The notes beneath the pieces were generated by a model. The model worked only from the letters and a program-made list of their open reading frames with translations, was not told where the DNA came from and ran no database searches. The translations under genes and the position numbers were made by a program. Shown in pieces: positions 55,040 through 64,000 of a DNA stretch of 64,000 nt. The DNA is from Branchiostoma floridae (taxonomy: Eukaryota; Chordata; Leptocardii; Amphioxiformes; Branchiostomatidae): positions 2,529,502-2,593,501 of the forward strand of contig NC_049994.1 in the NCBI RefSeq assembly GCF_000003815.2. The letters run 5' to 3'. Each line of letters starts with the position of its first letter. Within the stretch, counting starts at the first letter, position 1.

Positions 55040-56222
55040 TCATCATCCATCATCATCCTTTATTGATTTCAACATAGCAGTCATAATAGCAGCCTGAATA
55101 GCGTTGAAATTTACAACATAAAAACTGTATATATACAATAAGAAACAATATACTAAAGTAGTAAACAATATCTCCGACGTTAAGTAGCCATTGTTACTAT
55201 CTACGTGTCTACAGTCTTGTTGTACAGCTTGATGGCTGTGTGCAAGAAAGAGTTCTGAAGTCTTTGAGTTCTAGCTGGGGGGATGGAGAAAGTGTTTTTG
55301 TTTCTCAGTGACCGTCCCGTGGCAGTTGATCTGGAAGGTGGAACCATGTCGTGTAGGGGATGGTCAACATCCAACATTTGTCTGAAAAGTTTGACAGCTG
55401 CATCCTCGCGTCGCGACTGGAGGGTGGGTAGGTTGGGCACATCGCGCCTGCCCGCTCGGCTGATGATCCGTAGAGCTCGCTGTTGGATTCTCTGCATTAC
55501 GCGTTCCTGTTCCTTGCTACAGCCTACAAGGAGGACATTACCGTACTCAAGGACTGGGCGCACGAGGGACACGTAGATAGTCACTAGGTCGGCGACACTG
55601 GTCCGTTGTTTTGCAAGTAGTCTCAAGAAGTGCAGTCTACGGGAGGCTTTAGTAACCATGGAGGTTACTTGTTCTTGCAGGGTGAGAGTTTTGTCCAAGA
55701 TGAAGCCCAGACATTTTGCGGACGCGACCCACGGAACGCACACACCCCCAAGGGTTAACCTTGGTGGGCTGGGAACGGATCTGCAGACACAGATTTGTAG
55801 CAGTTGGCTCTTCTTCCCGTTTAGCAACATGTTGTTGGTGTCAGCCCACGAGTCGAGATGAGATGTCTCTTCCTCAAGTGATTTGTCTTCGATGCTTGAG
55901 GTACTGACAGAGTTCTGGACATTCCGACATCGTCCGCATAGCCCACATTCATAGTGTCAAGATGTACTTTTGTCCTTGAGCTCATAAAGAGCAGGAAAAG
56001 GTACGGGGACAGCACACCACCTTGTGGGACACCAGATGTCGGCTCCTGCAAGGTACTGGCCACGCCATTGACTACTACCCTCTGACGCCGACCGCTGAGG
56101 TAGCTGTTGATCCAAGACACCATGCGTGGATTAGCCTGGATATCGATCACACGCTGTAGTAGTATGGCATGATCGACTCGATCGAAGGCTTTAGACATGT
56201 CTTGGTTTGGAGTGATTAATTT
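55040..56222 (-). mobile_element. 5'-truncated LINE with reverse-transcriptase domain
   Basis: Read on the minus strand, this starts inside the reverse transcriptase (DMSKAFDRVDHAILLQ), continues through SGVPQGGVLSPYLFLLFM and the catalytic YADD (55929-55940), and ends with LGFILDKTLTLQEQV, SLVRPVLEYGNVLL and RIQQRALRII typical of CR1/jockey-type LINEs. A lesion near 55825-55900 shifts the frame after YADD. The remaining 209 codons run to the stop at 55201, and the end carries aaaggatgatgatggatgat-like sequence, a common 3' tail. It has no endonuclease or 5' end and is non-autonomous. Confidence 0.88.
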
Positions 56223-57077
56223 CAAATAGTTTGTAATTGTATGCTGATATTGATTTCTCTGTATGGTAAGTACGAGTACTAGTAAAGATTAGTTGTTTTT
56301 GTAGAGTGTTTATGCAAAGAATGTTTCATTTGTACAGATTGGTTGATTTTCCATAGTTTGTATGCTTATATAGCGTTTTATTGTGTTTGCATAGTTTCAT
56401 TTGGTAACGATTGGTTGTTTTTGTATATTTTGACGACATTTCTGTTCCATTTCTCGGTCAACGATAATATTGTTTCTTTACACTTATTTCTATATTCTGT
56501 CATATCTACATAGTTACCTTTTTGGTTGTTTTAGTTTTAAGATCATAATTGTTTTAGTTTTAAGATCATTATTATCATAATTTGATTTTAAAAGTCAGTT
56601 GTTATTATCATTTTATTCATTACCTTTTGGAATTTTTTTTTTCATTTAAGAGGCGTTTATAGCTGTTTAACATGAGTTAAGTATTAATCAATGAATTGTC
56701 ATGAAGTTGTGCATGATGTTAGGACTTGCCCTATGAAATAAATGCTTAAAATGTATTCACTAGCAAACCTGGCATATATGAGAGTAAAAATGTGCATTCG
56801 CTGAAAATGACAAGTCATACGGGCACAGTAGCAACAGTTAGGCAAACAATTGAAACAGTATAACAAATGTAAAGAAAACATAATTAAGTTTGTTGAAGAG
56901 ATTAATGAGTCACATGTGACCACGGTTAATAGAATTTTCATCTAACAGTGACTTCTAACACCGTTACGGTATAAACACGTGACTCAAAAGTTTCGATAGC
57001 TATCAGTCCATCTTGTTCACGGATAATTTTAATCATAGAGTTTAAAGTTTAACAGAGGAGCTGTTTGTTTTATTTAG
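56223..57077. other. AT-rich region upstream of the LRR receptor
   Basis: No coding evidence. It ends in the acceptor tttgttttatttag at 57077, so at least its right part is intron. Confidence 0.5.
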
Positions 57078-57092
57078 GTAAAGAAAAACACA

Positions 57093-58817
57093 ATGGGAAG
57101 AAAGCTGCGACACCTGCTGATGTTTCTTCTCATCATCCTGAAGGAGCCCAACATGCCAGAAGCTGGCTGCAGCTGCGCACCGTCATCACGCCGCTGCGAC
57201 TGCACCAACCTGGGCCTCACCAGCATCCCTCAGAACCTCCCAACATCCATCTACTTGTTAGATTTGTCATATAACCACATAAAAACGATTCTACCTGATT
57301 CATTTGCAAACCTTACCCACATTAAAGAGTTGTACCTGTACTCCAATCGAATAACAATGATTCCGAAAGGCACATTTGTAAAACTACCAGGGCTACAAGT
57401 GTTGTCCCTGTCCTCCAACCAGATTTCAATGATTCATCCTCATTTAGTTGCCAACCTAAAGCACATTGAAAGGTTGTACCTGAACTCCAACAATATAACA
57501 ATGATTCAGGAAGGTACATTTGTAAATCTACCCAAGCTACAAGTGTTGTACCTGTCCTACAACCAGATACGTATTATTCGGGAACATGCATTTGTAAATC
57601 TACCACTGCTTAAGAATCTGTACCTGCAGAACAACCAGCTAACAATTCAGGAGGGTGTATTTGCAAATCTGCCCAAACTCCGACGTTTGAACCTTAGAAG
57701 CAACAATATGTCAACCATTGCCCCTTTATCTTTTAGCTTGTTGCCTCCAAATCTAGTCATATTTCTTGGCGGGAACCCCTGGCAGTGTGACTGTAAGATG
57801 GTTCCCTTCAGGCTATATTCGGCTGGATTCCCTACATTTAAAGACAAGATAATCTGTTTCCAACCCACCAAATTTCGGGGACAGGAGCTGACAGATGTAA
57901 ATCCTGAAGAATTGTTATGTACAGATCCAACCATATCAGCACTGCCTGTTGATGCCCATGTAACCTTTAACAACTATAATGGTACATCAGCCGGCTCAAC
58001 AACAGGTCCTGCAGGCAGAACAAGATCAACACTAAATTCACCTCTTGTAACCACTCCAGAAGAAACGGAGATCAGCAGTTTCCACGAAGATGCCCACGTA
58101 ACTTCTAACAGCTATTGCAATTTCACAACAACAGGGCCTGCAGGCAAAACGACCAAACCAAGAGTTTCAACTCTTCACCCCACTTCAGACTCACAACATA
58201 CCGGCAAATCAAGCAAACAAAAAGCAACAATAAGTGCAACGATTCCAACAATTTCAGACATACTCGAAAGCGGCAGTTCCATAAAATCTGTTCCCAGTTT
58301 CCCCATACCTGTTCTCATTGGCACTGTCTGTGGTCCAATAAGTGGCATTGCCCTGATCGGCACCATCATTCTCACAATCTGGTGCAAGAGGAAGAGCAAG
58401 AATCCCCCTTCAGACCCTTCTTCAGGCCAAAATTCTAACATTGCTTTAGATAACGTTGCCAAGTCTGCTACTGTAGTGACCAGTGGCCATGATCAGACAG
58501 GGCAGGGCCAGTCTCAGGCCATCACTGATGATCAGGCCATCTATGGACAGTCAGCTGCTGCCCTGTACATGAAGCCAGAAGATGTTCTGTATAAGATGCC
58601 GGCAGACGCAGGTCCAAGACAGCCTACTGAAGAAACATCCCTATCACCGCCCAAAAGAAAACCTCGTTTTAAAATATGGCATAAAGAAAATCCAAACTAC
58701 TCTCCCCGTGGTGATGATGGTGATTGTGTGTATGTGCAGCCAGATGGTGCCATGTATATGACACCAGAAGATGTTCTGTATGAGAAACAGTCATTACAAG
58801 CAGCCAGTAGGGACTAA
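57093..58817 (+). CDS. Leucine-rich-repeat transmembrane receptor
   Basis: One uninterrupted coding exon encodes 574 residues of a probable type I surface receptor. The start follows a splice acceptor at 57077. Features in order: signal peptide with core LLMFLLIIL (8-16); LRRNT with cysteines 26, 28, 35 and 37; seven LRRs of about 24 residues (51-217), consensus LYLxxNxIxxI; LRRCT NPWQCDC with Cys232, 234, 255 and 276; a Ser/Thr-rich stalk (277-403) with N-glycosylation sites such as NGT and NFT; a membrane segment (about 407-429) followed by KRK; and a 140-residue tail. The tail carries Tyr484, 492, 500, 547, 555 and 563, including a twin motif (ALYMKPEDVLYK and AMYMTPEDVLYE) that could bind SH2 proteins when phosphorylated. 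No TIR or kinase domain is present. The ligand is unknown. A frameshifted continuation of the tail follows the stop. Confidence 0.9.
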   Translation: MGRKLRHLLMFLLIILKEPNMPEAGCSCAPSSRRCDCTNLGLTSIPQNLPTSIYLLDLSYNHIKTILPDSFANLTHIKELYLYSNRITMIPKGTFVKLPGLQVLSLSSNQISMIHPHLVANLKHIERLYLNSNNITMIQEGTFVNLPKLQVLYLSYNQIRIIREHAFVNLPLLKNLYLQNNQLTIQEGVFANLPKLRRLNLRSNNMSTIAPLSFSLLPPNLVIFLGGNPWQCDCKMVPFRLYSAGFPTFKDKIICFQPTKFRGQELTDVNPEELLCTDPTISALPVDAHVTFNNYNGTSAGSTTGPAGRTRSTLNSPLVTTPEETEISSFHEDAHVTSNSYCNFTTTGPAGKTTKPRVSTLHPTSDSQHTGKSSKQKATISATIPTISDILESGSSIKSVPSFPIPVLIGTVCGPISGIALIGTIILTIWCKRKSKNPPSDPSSGQNSNIALDNVAKSATVVTSGHDQTGQGQSQAITDDQAIYGQSAAALYMKPEDVLYKMPADAGPRQPTEETSLSPPKRKPRFKIWHKENPNYSPRGDDGDCVYVQPDGAMYMTPEDVLYEKQSLQAASRD

Positions 58818-58920
58818 TGAAAACCTGCACTACTACCAACCTCAAACAAAGGCCACAACTTTACCCGCTGATGCTGATGGCTACATAATGATAGAGCCCC
58901 AAAATAGGGAAGGTTATTAA
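58818..58920 (+). pseudogene. Frameshifted ghost of the receptor's C-terminal tail
   Basis: In the +1 frame relative to the receptor, 33 codons (58819-58917, then TAA) read ENLHYYQPQ..., ADADGYIMIEP, ending NREGY. The composition is tyrosine-rich and in the same style as the tail before the stop, so it looks like former coding sequence put out of frame by a small indel just upstream. Confidence 0.55.
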
Positions 58921-59179
58921 CATTTTAACACATAGGAACCATGACCATAGGTTTTACCTGAGGTTTTTAACCGGTACCCAGCCCTAGACACAACTGTTTG
59001 GGCAGTGTAGTTGTACTTAACATTCCAGTACAGTATATTTTACAGTAAATAACCTTAGGTTTGCTGACGGACATACATTTGTAGTAGAAATGGATATACG
59101 CACCAATGTAAGTTCCTGCATGGACCCAAGTTTTCAGGTGTCCATCTCTGCATTTAAAGCGCCTGGTTTGGCCTGGTCT

Positions 59180-59490
59180 CTGACAATCATAGCAACAGAA
59201 CTCTTGAGGATCACACCGACAAAACTCTTGAGGATCATAGCAACAGAGGCTTTTAGGATAATAGTAACAGAACTTTTTAGGATCATAACAGATTTTTTTT
59301 TATCATAGCAATAGAACTTTTGGGATCATAGCAACAGAACCCTTTTAAGATCAAAGAAAAAGAACATTTAGGATCATAGTAACAGAACACTTTACTATCA
59401 TACAGCTTTAGAACTTTTAGGGTCATAGAAACTGAACTTTCTTGGATCATAGCAACTGAACTGTTTTGAATCGTAACAACAGAATTACTG
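59180..59490. repeat. 25-bp minisatellite, about 12 diverged copies
   Basis: The word ggatcatagcaacagaactt recurs about every 24-26 bases with frequent substitutions (for example near 59226, 59326 and 59446). It lies in the 3' flank of the LRR receptor gene. Confidence 0.85.
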
Positions 59491-59655
59491 GCAAATGTAC
59501 TCTATACGACTGCAGTAAAAGAACATAATTTTATGGTAACATAAAAACTATTACGAACATAGCAACAGAGACTTCTTTGCTTCCAGATTTAAGTTAATCT
59601 TTAACATTTTAATGAAAAATAATGTACAAACCACAATTTTCAAAGAGCACTTGAA

Positions 59656-59692
59656 AGCAGCACAGAATATAAGGCTATAGGCCCAATCCTTA
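59656..59692. repeat. Isolated unit of the 50-bp minisatellite
   Basis: agcagcacagaatataaggc followed by tataggcccaatcctta closely matches the array unit at 50630-51825 but stands alone about 8 kb away. Confidence 0.75.
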
Positions 59693-59699
59693 AGCGATT

Positions 59700-60640
59700 T
59701 GGACGGAAAAAGGATCCATTCACTGTAGTCCTTTTCTGTTTCATGTAGCTTTATTTTTCTGTTATGTTCTGTTATAAAAGCCAGCAAAATACAAAAAAAA
59801 AGTTGCAAACATTAATCATGAGCTCCAATCATTTAGATTATTGATATTTTAATTTTGGTATGAATTGTTTGATTTTCGTTCACACAAACACATCGGGCAG
59901 GCCTCGATTCGCAAAAGTGGCTTCATGACTAATAAACGATTCTCCGTAGTTGATGAAAATGTTTCATTTTTACAATATTTACCAGAAAAGTGTGTCAGGC
60001 TAAACAAAACAGACATTTGTGATTGGTGTGTCACAGATTGTTCATGCATAATGAAAAGTTGTTTGAAATACTATAACAAATCGCAAACTGTGTGATTCGC
60101 CGTGTAATATATCAGAACATTACATGGTGGAATACGAACTGCTTGGTGTCTCGGATCTCATTCAATTTGACTACCACATATCTTTGATCGACATATGTGT
60201 GTAAATGTTGCTATCTAACATTTCCCTAACCAGCTGGAAATCTATCTTTGTCATTTTAACATAATTCTTGAACAGGCAGGAGAAAGGGGATACATGATGA
60301 ATGCATGATAAATGAGTGAATTCCTTGCAAGAAAATCTCAGTAACCTGGTTTACCTACGGCCTGGCAATTTGACGGACATGCGAAAATACACACATTTGA
60401 TTTCTTATCCGGAAACCTGCCAGAATTAAGAAAAAAAGGAGAGAAAAAAAACAGAAAAAACATAGGCTTCGACCATCTATCTATGTAAATCAACAAAATA
60501 AATTCAAATTTTGATTTGATAAGCTGAAATACATCAATATATATTCAATCCATCTGGTTATAGTCAGTCAAGTTTCACCCAGAGGGGTTAATGTAACTGC
60601 ACTCCTCCACCAACCCTATTCAGACGGCGGGGGTGGGTGG
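59700..60640. other. AT-rich spacer
   Basis: No gene is supported. The short frames are low-complexity. Confidence 0.3.
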
Positions 60641-60671
60641 TTTTAGGCATGCGCCAACTTTCATGTCGCAA

Positions 60672-61110
60672 TTATAACCCTAACACTAACCCTAAGCACT
60701 CTCAGAAAAAATGGTCAAAATCTGCATATTTTCTATCCATTTCAGACCAAAATATGGCAAAAAAACACAATTGCTCGGAAGCATTTTTCTACTAGGAAAC
60801 CCCTACCCTAACCCTCGCCCTAACCTTAACCCTAACCCTAGCCCTAACCCTAACCGTAACACTAACACTAACACTAACCCTAATCACTCTCAGAAAAATG
60901 GTCCAAATTTGAATGTTTTCTATCCATTTCAGACCGAAATATGGCCAAAAAACACAATTCCTCGGAAACAATTATTCTACCACGAACCCCTTACCCTAAC
61001 CCTAGCCCTAACCGTAACCGTAACCGTAACCGTAACACTAACACTGACACTAACACTAACACTAACACTAACACTAACCCTAAGGACTCCCAGGAAAATG
61101 GTCAAAATTT
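60672..61110. repeat. Composite satellite with telomere-like CCCTAA blocks
   Basis: Three units about 186-200 bp apart begin cactctcagaaaaaatggtc (60698), cactctcagaaaaatggtcc (60884) and gactcccaggaaaatggtca (61084). Each of the first two carries ttctatccatttcagacc and ends in a run of ccctaa with variants ccgtaa and cactaa (60805-60880 and 60990-61085). The 60672-60695 stretch is a partial block preceding the first unit. Confidence 0.9.
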
Positions 61111-61222
61111 GCATGTTTTCGAGACTGCAGCAGTCACGGTACCTTGTTACTGTTGGCGCGTGGTCTACAGTTGACATCGGCTGTAGACAAAAAGGGTCTT
61201 GTTTTATGTGGGGCTTCGGGTC

Positions 61223-61316
61223 GAGGACCTAAAGAACGCTATGGGGGACAGAGATGTCTGGAAGGAGAGGGTGGACTTGGTCCGGGCAAGCAGCCCGCGA
61301 TGATGATGATGATGAT
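61223..61316 (+). mobile_element. Extreme 3' end of a LINE with (TGA)n tail
   Basis: A 26-codon frame, EDLKNAMGDRDVWKERVDLV then RASSPR, stops at TGA 61301 and runs into tgatgatgatgatgat. This is the usual C-terminus and 3' tail of an L2/CR1-like LINE, resembling ELRSLMKDREEWRRRV at the end of the copy at 30195-30669. It is extremely 5' truncated. Confidence 0.7.
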
Positions 61317-61319
61317 TTA

Positions 61320-62229
61320 TGTATCTCTTTATAGGTATCTCATTACTTTATATAATTAGTAGCACCTAATGTCTCCGTCTGATTCCACAGCAAAATGCAA
61401 AGCTTGATAAATAAAAAAAAATAGAAATGCAAGTGACTTACGGTTCTTTATGTTTTATTTGCAAACTTTGAGACCACAATTGAGTTTGCCCGTAAAGCAG
61501 AAATTATCCGGCTTTTCCTACAATATTTGAGAATAAATGAATGAAGACATTTATTGTATATATACATAACTACTAGGTTAAGTACAGGTTGCAACAAAAG
61601 ATACATGAAATATATACAATGTCAAGTAACACAAGAATCATATTCTACTAAGTGAATTCGACTTCTCACTTCTTCTGATACTGAAAATGTAGGAACAGGA
61701 ATGCTTTACAATCAAAGGTTTGTCTAAATCGATTAAGAATGTAAAAATATCTGTATTACTTAGTTGTATGAAGTAAGGGAACATGGTTTTGTCAGTCTCT
61801 TAAGTTCGGCTCTCTCTTTGTTGTATAAACTACATTCTACTAAAAGTTGATGTTCATTGGCTGTGAACTCCTACTCAACCGAAAGAAGTCTACTCTACTC
61901 TATCTTCTATATTATCTAGATTACAATATCTACATATTCGTTGTTCTAGAGGTAAACTACTATTCATGAACCTGTGCGAAGTACCTTGATTGCAAAAACA
62001 GTTAAACAACTTTAGACGCAAAGGCTGTACATATCATTCAGAAAGAAATTTCTTTACCAGTTACGAAAACCGGACACAGGTAATAAGCTTTCTCGTAGAA
62101 TCTTATGTTTATGGAGGAACTAGCCCAGCATAATATATTAATTATAAAACTACAAGATAAGAACATAATGAAACTATTTCTAGATTCTTCACCTATAAAT
62201 ATAAACAACACGTCAATCCATCGGTGAGC
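61320..62229. other. AT-rich spacer
   Basis: No gene was recognised. Confidence 0.3.
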
Positions 62230-62720
62230 AGTGAGTAATGATCCTACTAACGTGTTGGCGGGAATAAAAATACTTTCAGGGTAATCAGGAGACCATATTC
62301 ACCTTTCACCCACGCCGCTTCACCCCTGACCCCTTGATGCGACGGAAAGACAAAGCTGCTCGAGTCCCGGTAAACGTGAGTAGAAAAAGCATAATATGAA
62401 ACAGGTATGGCTTAATAACGAGTAGCCAAGTGTTCTGATATCGAACGTGAGAGTTTGAGGTCTTTTCTGTGGAAGAAAACCAGAGAAATATGATAGTTTA
62501 TAGGAGATTTTTGTATGTGAATATGGGGGAAATGAAAGGGGGGGGGCGAAACCAAACATGCGTGTGACCCCCATCCCTCCTTACGTCATGTAGGAGGCAA
62601 CGTTTCCGTTTTTAGGATATAGATAGCCTTTTTGTAGGGCATGAATTGTTATGTAATACCGCGTACGGCAGTTAATTTTCTTATTGTAAAGCACACATGT
62701 TTGAATGCCTCTAAGCAACG
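62230..62720 (+). repeat. Dispersed repeat family 'cctcagtctgagg', copy 6
   Basis: Forward copy with gtgttggcgggaataaa, ttcacctttcaccc, gtcccggtaaacgtgag, gaaaccagagaaatatg, gggggcgaaaccaaacatg and catgtaggaggc. It is one of the most complete copies. Confidence 0.78.
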
Positions 62721-64000
62721 TTTGAAAGCAAAGCACGATGAAGGCATAGTCTGTACGATTTATTGATATTGACCGGATGTTTAATACTTTATATTTTATT
62801 ATTGTTAATTCATCATTCAATCAATCAATCATATGTTAGTTATGATTTTCCTGTCTATTTGCTATGATTTTGCGTATTAAAGGGCTCCCCTGGAAATCAG
62901 TTAAAACTAAAGGGGCACCCCTGAATATGAATAAATAGATAAAATAGATAAAGTAGCCTGTTTCAAGTTGTAGCACGATAGTCAAATTTGGCCCAAAAGT
63001 TTCCATTCGAACGTAGGGTATCGGGTTACCGGGGCTCCCGCCGCGCGTTTCGGGGAACCTGACAGTAACTGGAACATCTTCCAACAGATCATGGTAGTTA
63101 AAAAAAACTGGCAGTGTGTACACGTCAAATCTTACCGTGTACGTGTGCTACACAGTTTTGTCTAAATGTTTTCTGAAATGTGCCTAGTTGGTTGATTTAG
63201 AAAGGGTGTTTCGTGGACCCCCCCCCCCAAAAAAAAAAAAAAAAAAAAAAAAAACAAAACAAATACCATATTTAGATTGGTCTTAAATTTGACTGAAAAT
63301 CCAAAACTTTTATATCATATAGGTAATGATATTAAGATCAAACTCTCTGTCTTAGGGATTTTTCAACTTCTACTTAAAACTATTTTTTACAGCAAAGATA
63401 AGGTCGAAAAATCGTCATTTTTCTTTCAAATTTTCACACTCAAAGACTAGTCATTCAAAATTGCCTCCATGTTCCAAAAATCCCTAAGACACAAAGCTGG
63501 AGATATTAGTTGTCGACAATACAAGTCCCGAAAGAGTTGATTTGCACGCGTTTTGTAACCGATTTAAATACCATGTTTGGCCGTATGTCGAGTCGCACTG
63601 ATAGGGACATGGAGCAATTGATACCGCCGTAAACAAGTGTAATATTCAAGGTCACCGATAATGACGCCAGCAGCTTTGTTACGTGTCACATGTTCCAAAC
63701 TAAGCGGCAGCAAAACTAAGCTTGCCAAATAACGGTTTATATTTGTGAAAATGTTTGTTTTTCTTCTGACGCACGGCACCCGGGAAAATGAGGGCGTTTT
63801 CTGCGTGTTTACTGCAACAACCCGCGGATGACCCCCAATAGAACTCCCGTTCCGTTCGATCACGTCAGCGTTCTGTTTGATAACGTCAGATCGAACATGA
63901 TTCGTGTTCTAAATCCCCACATAGAAGTCTGGAAATTTTGGGGCCAAATTTTACCATCGTGTAGGGAAAGTTGTCGTTTTATATCATCTGCTAGCTATTA
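62721..64000. other. Right-hand flank with homopolymer and a diverged inverted repeat
   Basis: A c-run followed by a long a-run lies at about 63220-63254. The 14-mer tcttagggattttt (63351-63364) has its exact complement aaaaatccctaaga near 63475-63489 with partly matching flanks, suggesting a small foldback. gggctcccctg/ggggcacccctg words occur near 62882-62925. No gene is supported. Confidence 0.4.

Noticed and set aside
60711-61232. 173-codon ORF rich in NPNPN and TLTLTL
   Set aside because: It is translation of telomere-like and satellite repeats.

Overview
The window looks like chordate nuclear DNA, most likely a cephalochordate (amphioxus, Branchiostoma). This is inferred from four things: a 13-exon fatty acyl-CoA reductase gene closely resembling vertebrate FAR1, C2H2 zinc-finger genes built from alternating CGECGYRTA / CDQCDYSAAQ fingers, a single-exon leucine-rich-repeat receptor with a tyrosine-rich tail, and a very dense load of short transposon relics. 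A 100-N scaffold gap lies at 15749-15848, so this is draft assembly and single-base frameshifts should be read with care.

Layout. 1-4.3 kb: tandem repeats, first a 185-bp-period array and then a 300-bp satellite whose unit carries a 16-bp-stem hairpin. 4.6-21.5 kb: a zinc-finger cluster with a decayed minus-strand copy (4.6-5.3), an apparently intact minus-strand gene (6.4-7.8), and two frameshifted plus-strand copies (13.5-14.9 and 19.6-21.4), separated by LINE, SINE and foldback debris. 21.5-33 kb: no confident host gene; it holds a triplicated AT-rich repeat, a GC-rich foldback, other inverted-repeat elements and LINE fragments. 33.2-47.3 kb: a complete FAR1 gene. Its 13 coding exons join in frame to 516 codons, and its introns are packed with MITE and foldback elements. 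47.3-56.2 kb: LINE relics, a degenerate 85-bp repeat, a 50-bp minisatellite with 250-bp higher-order structure, foldbacks and a minus-strand reverse-transcriptase relic. 57.1-58.8 kb: an LRR transmembrane receptor gene. 59-64 kb: a 25-bp minisatellite, a composite satellite containing telomere-like CCCTAA stretches, and scattered repeats.

The genes do not form an operon or pathway. FAR1 makes fatty alcohols for ether lipids at the peroxisome. The zinc-finger genes are probable DNA-binding regulators undergoing birth and death. The LRR receptor is a probable surface recognition molecule. The most notable observations are a short conserved N-terminal leader in the zinc-finger family (duplicated in one broken copy), the frameshift that removes a tyrosine-bearing tail from the LRR receptor, a LINE relic starting almost directly after the FAR1 stop codon, and several large hairpin-forming elements. 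I found no clear evidence of an entirely new biological system.
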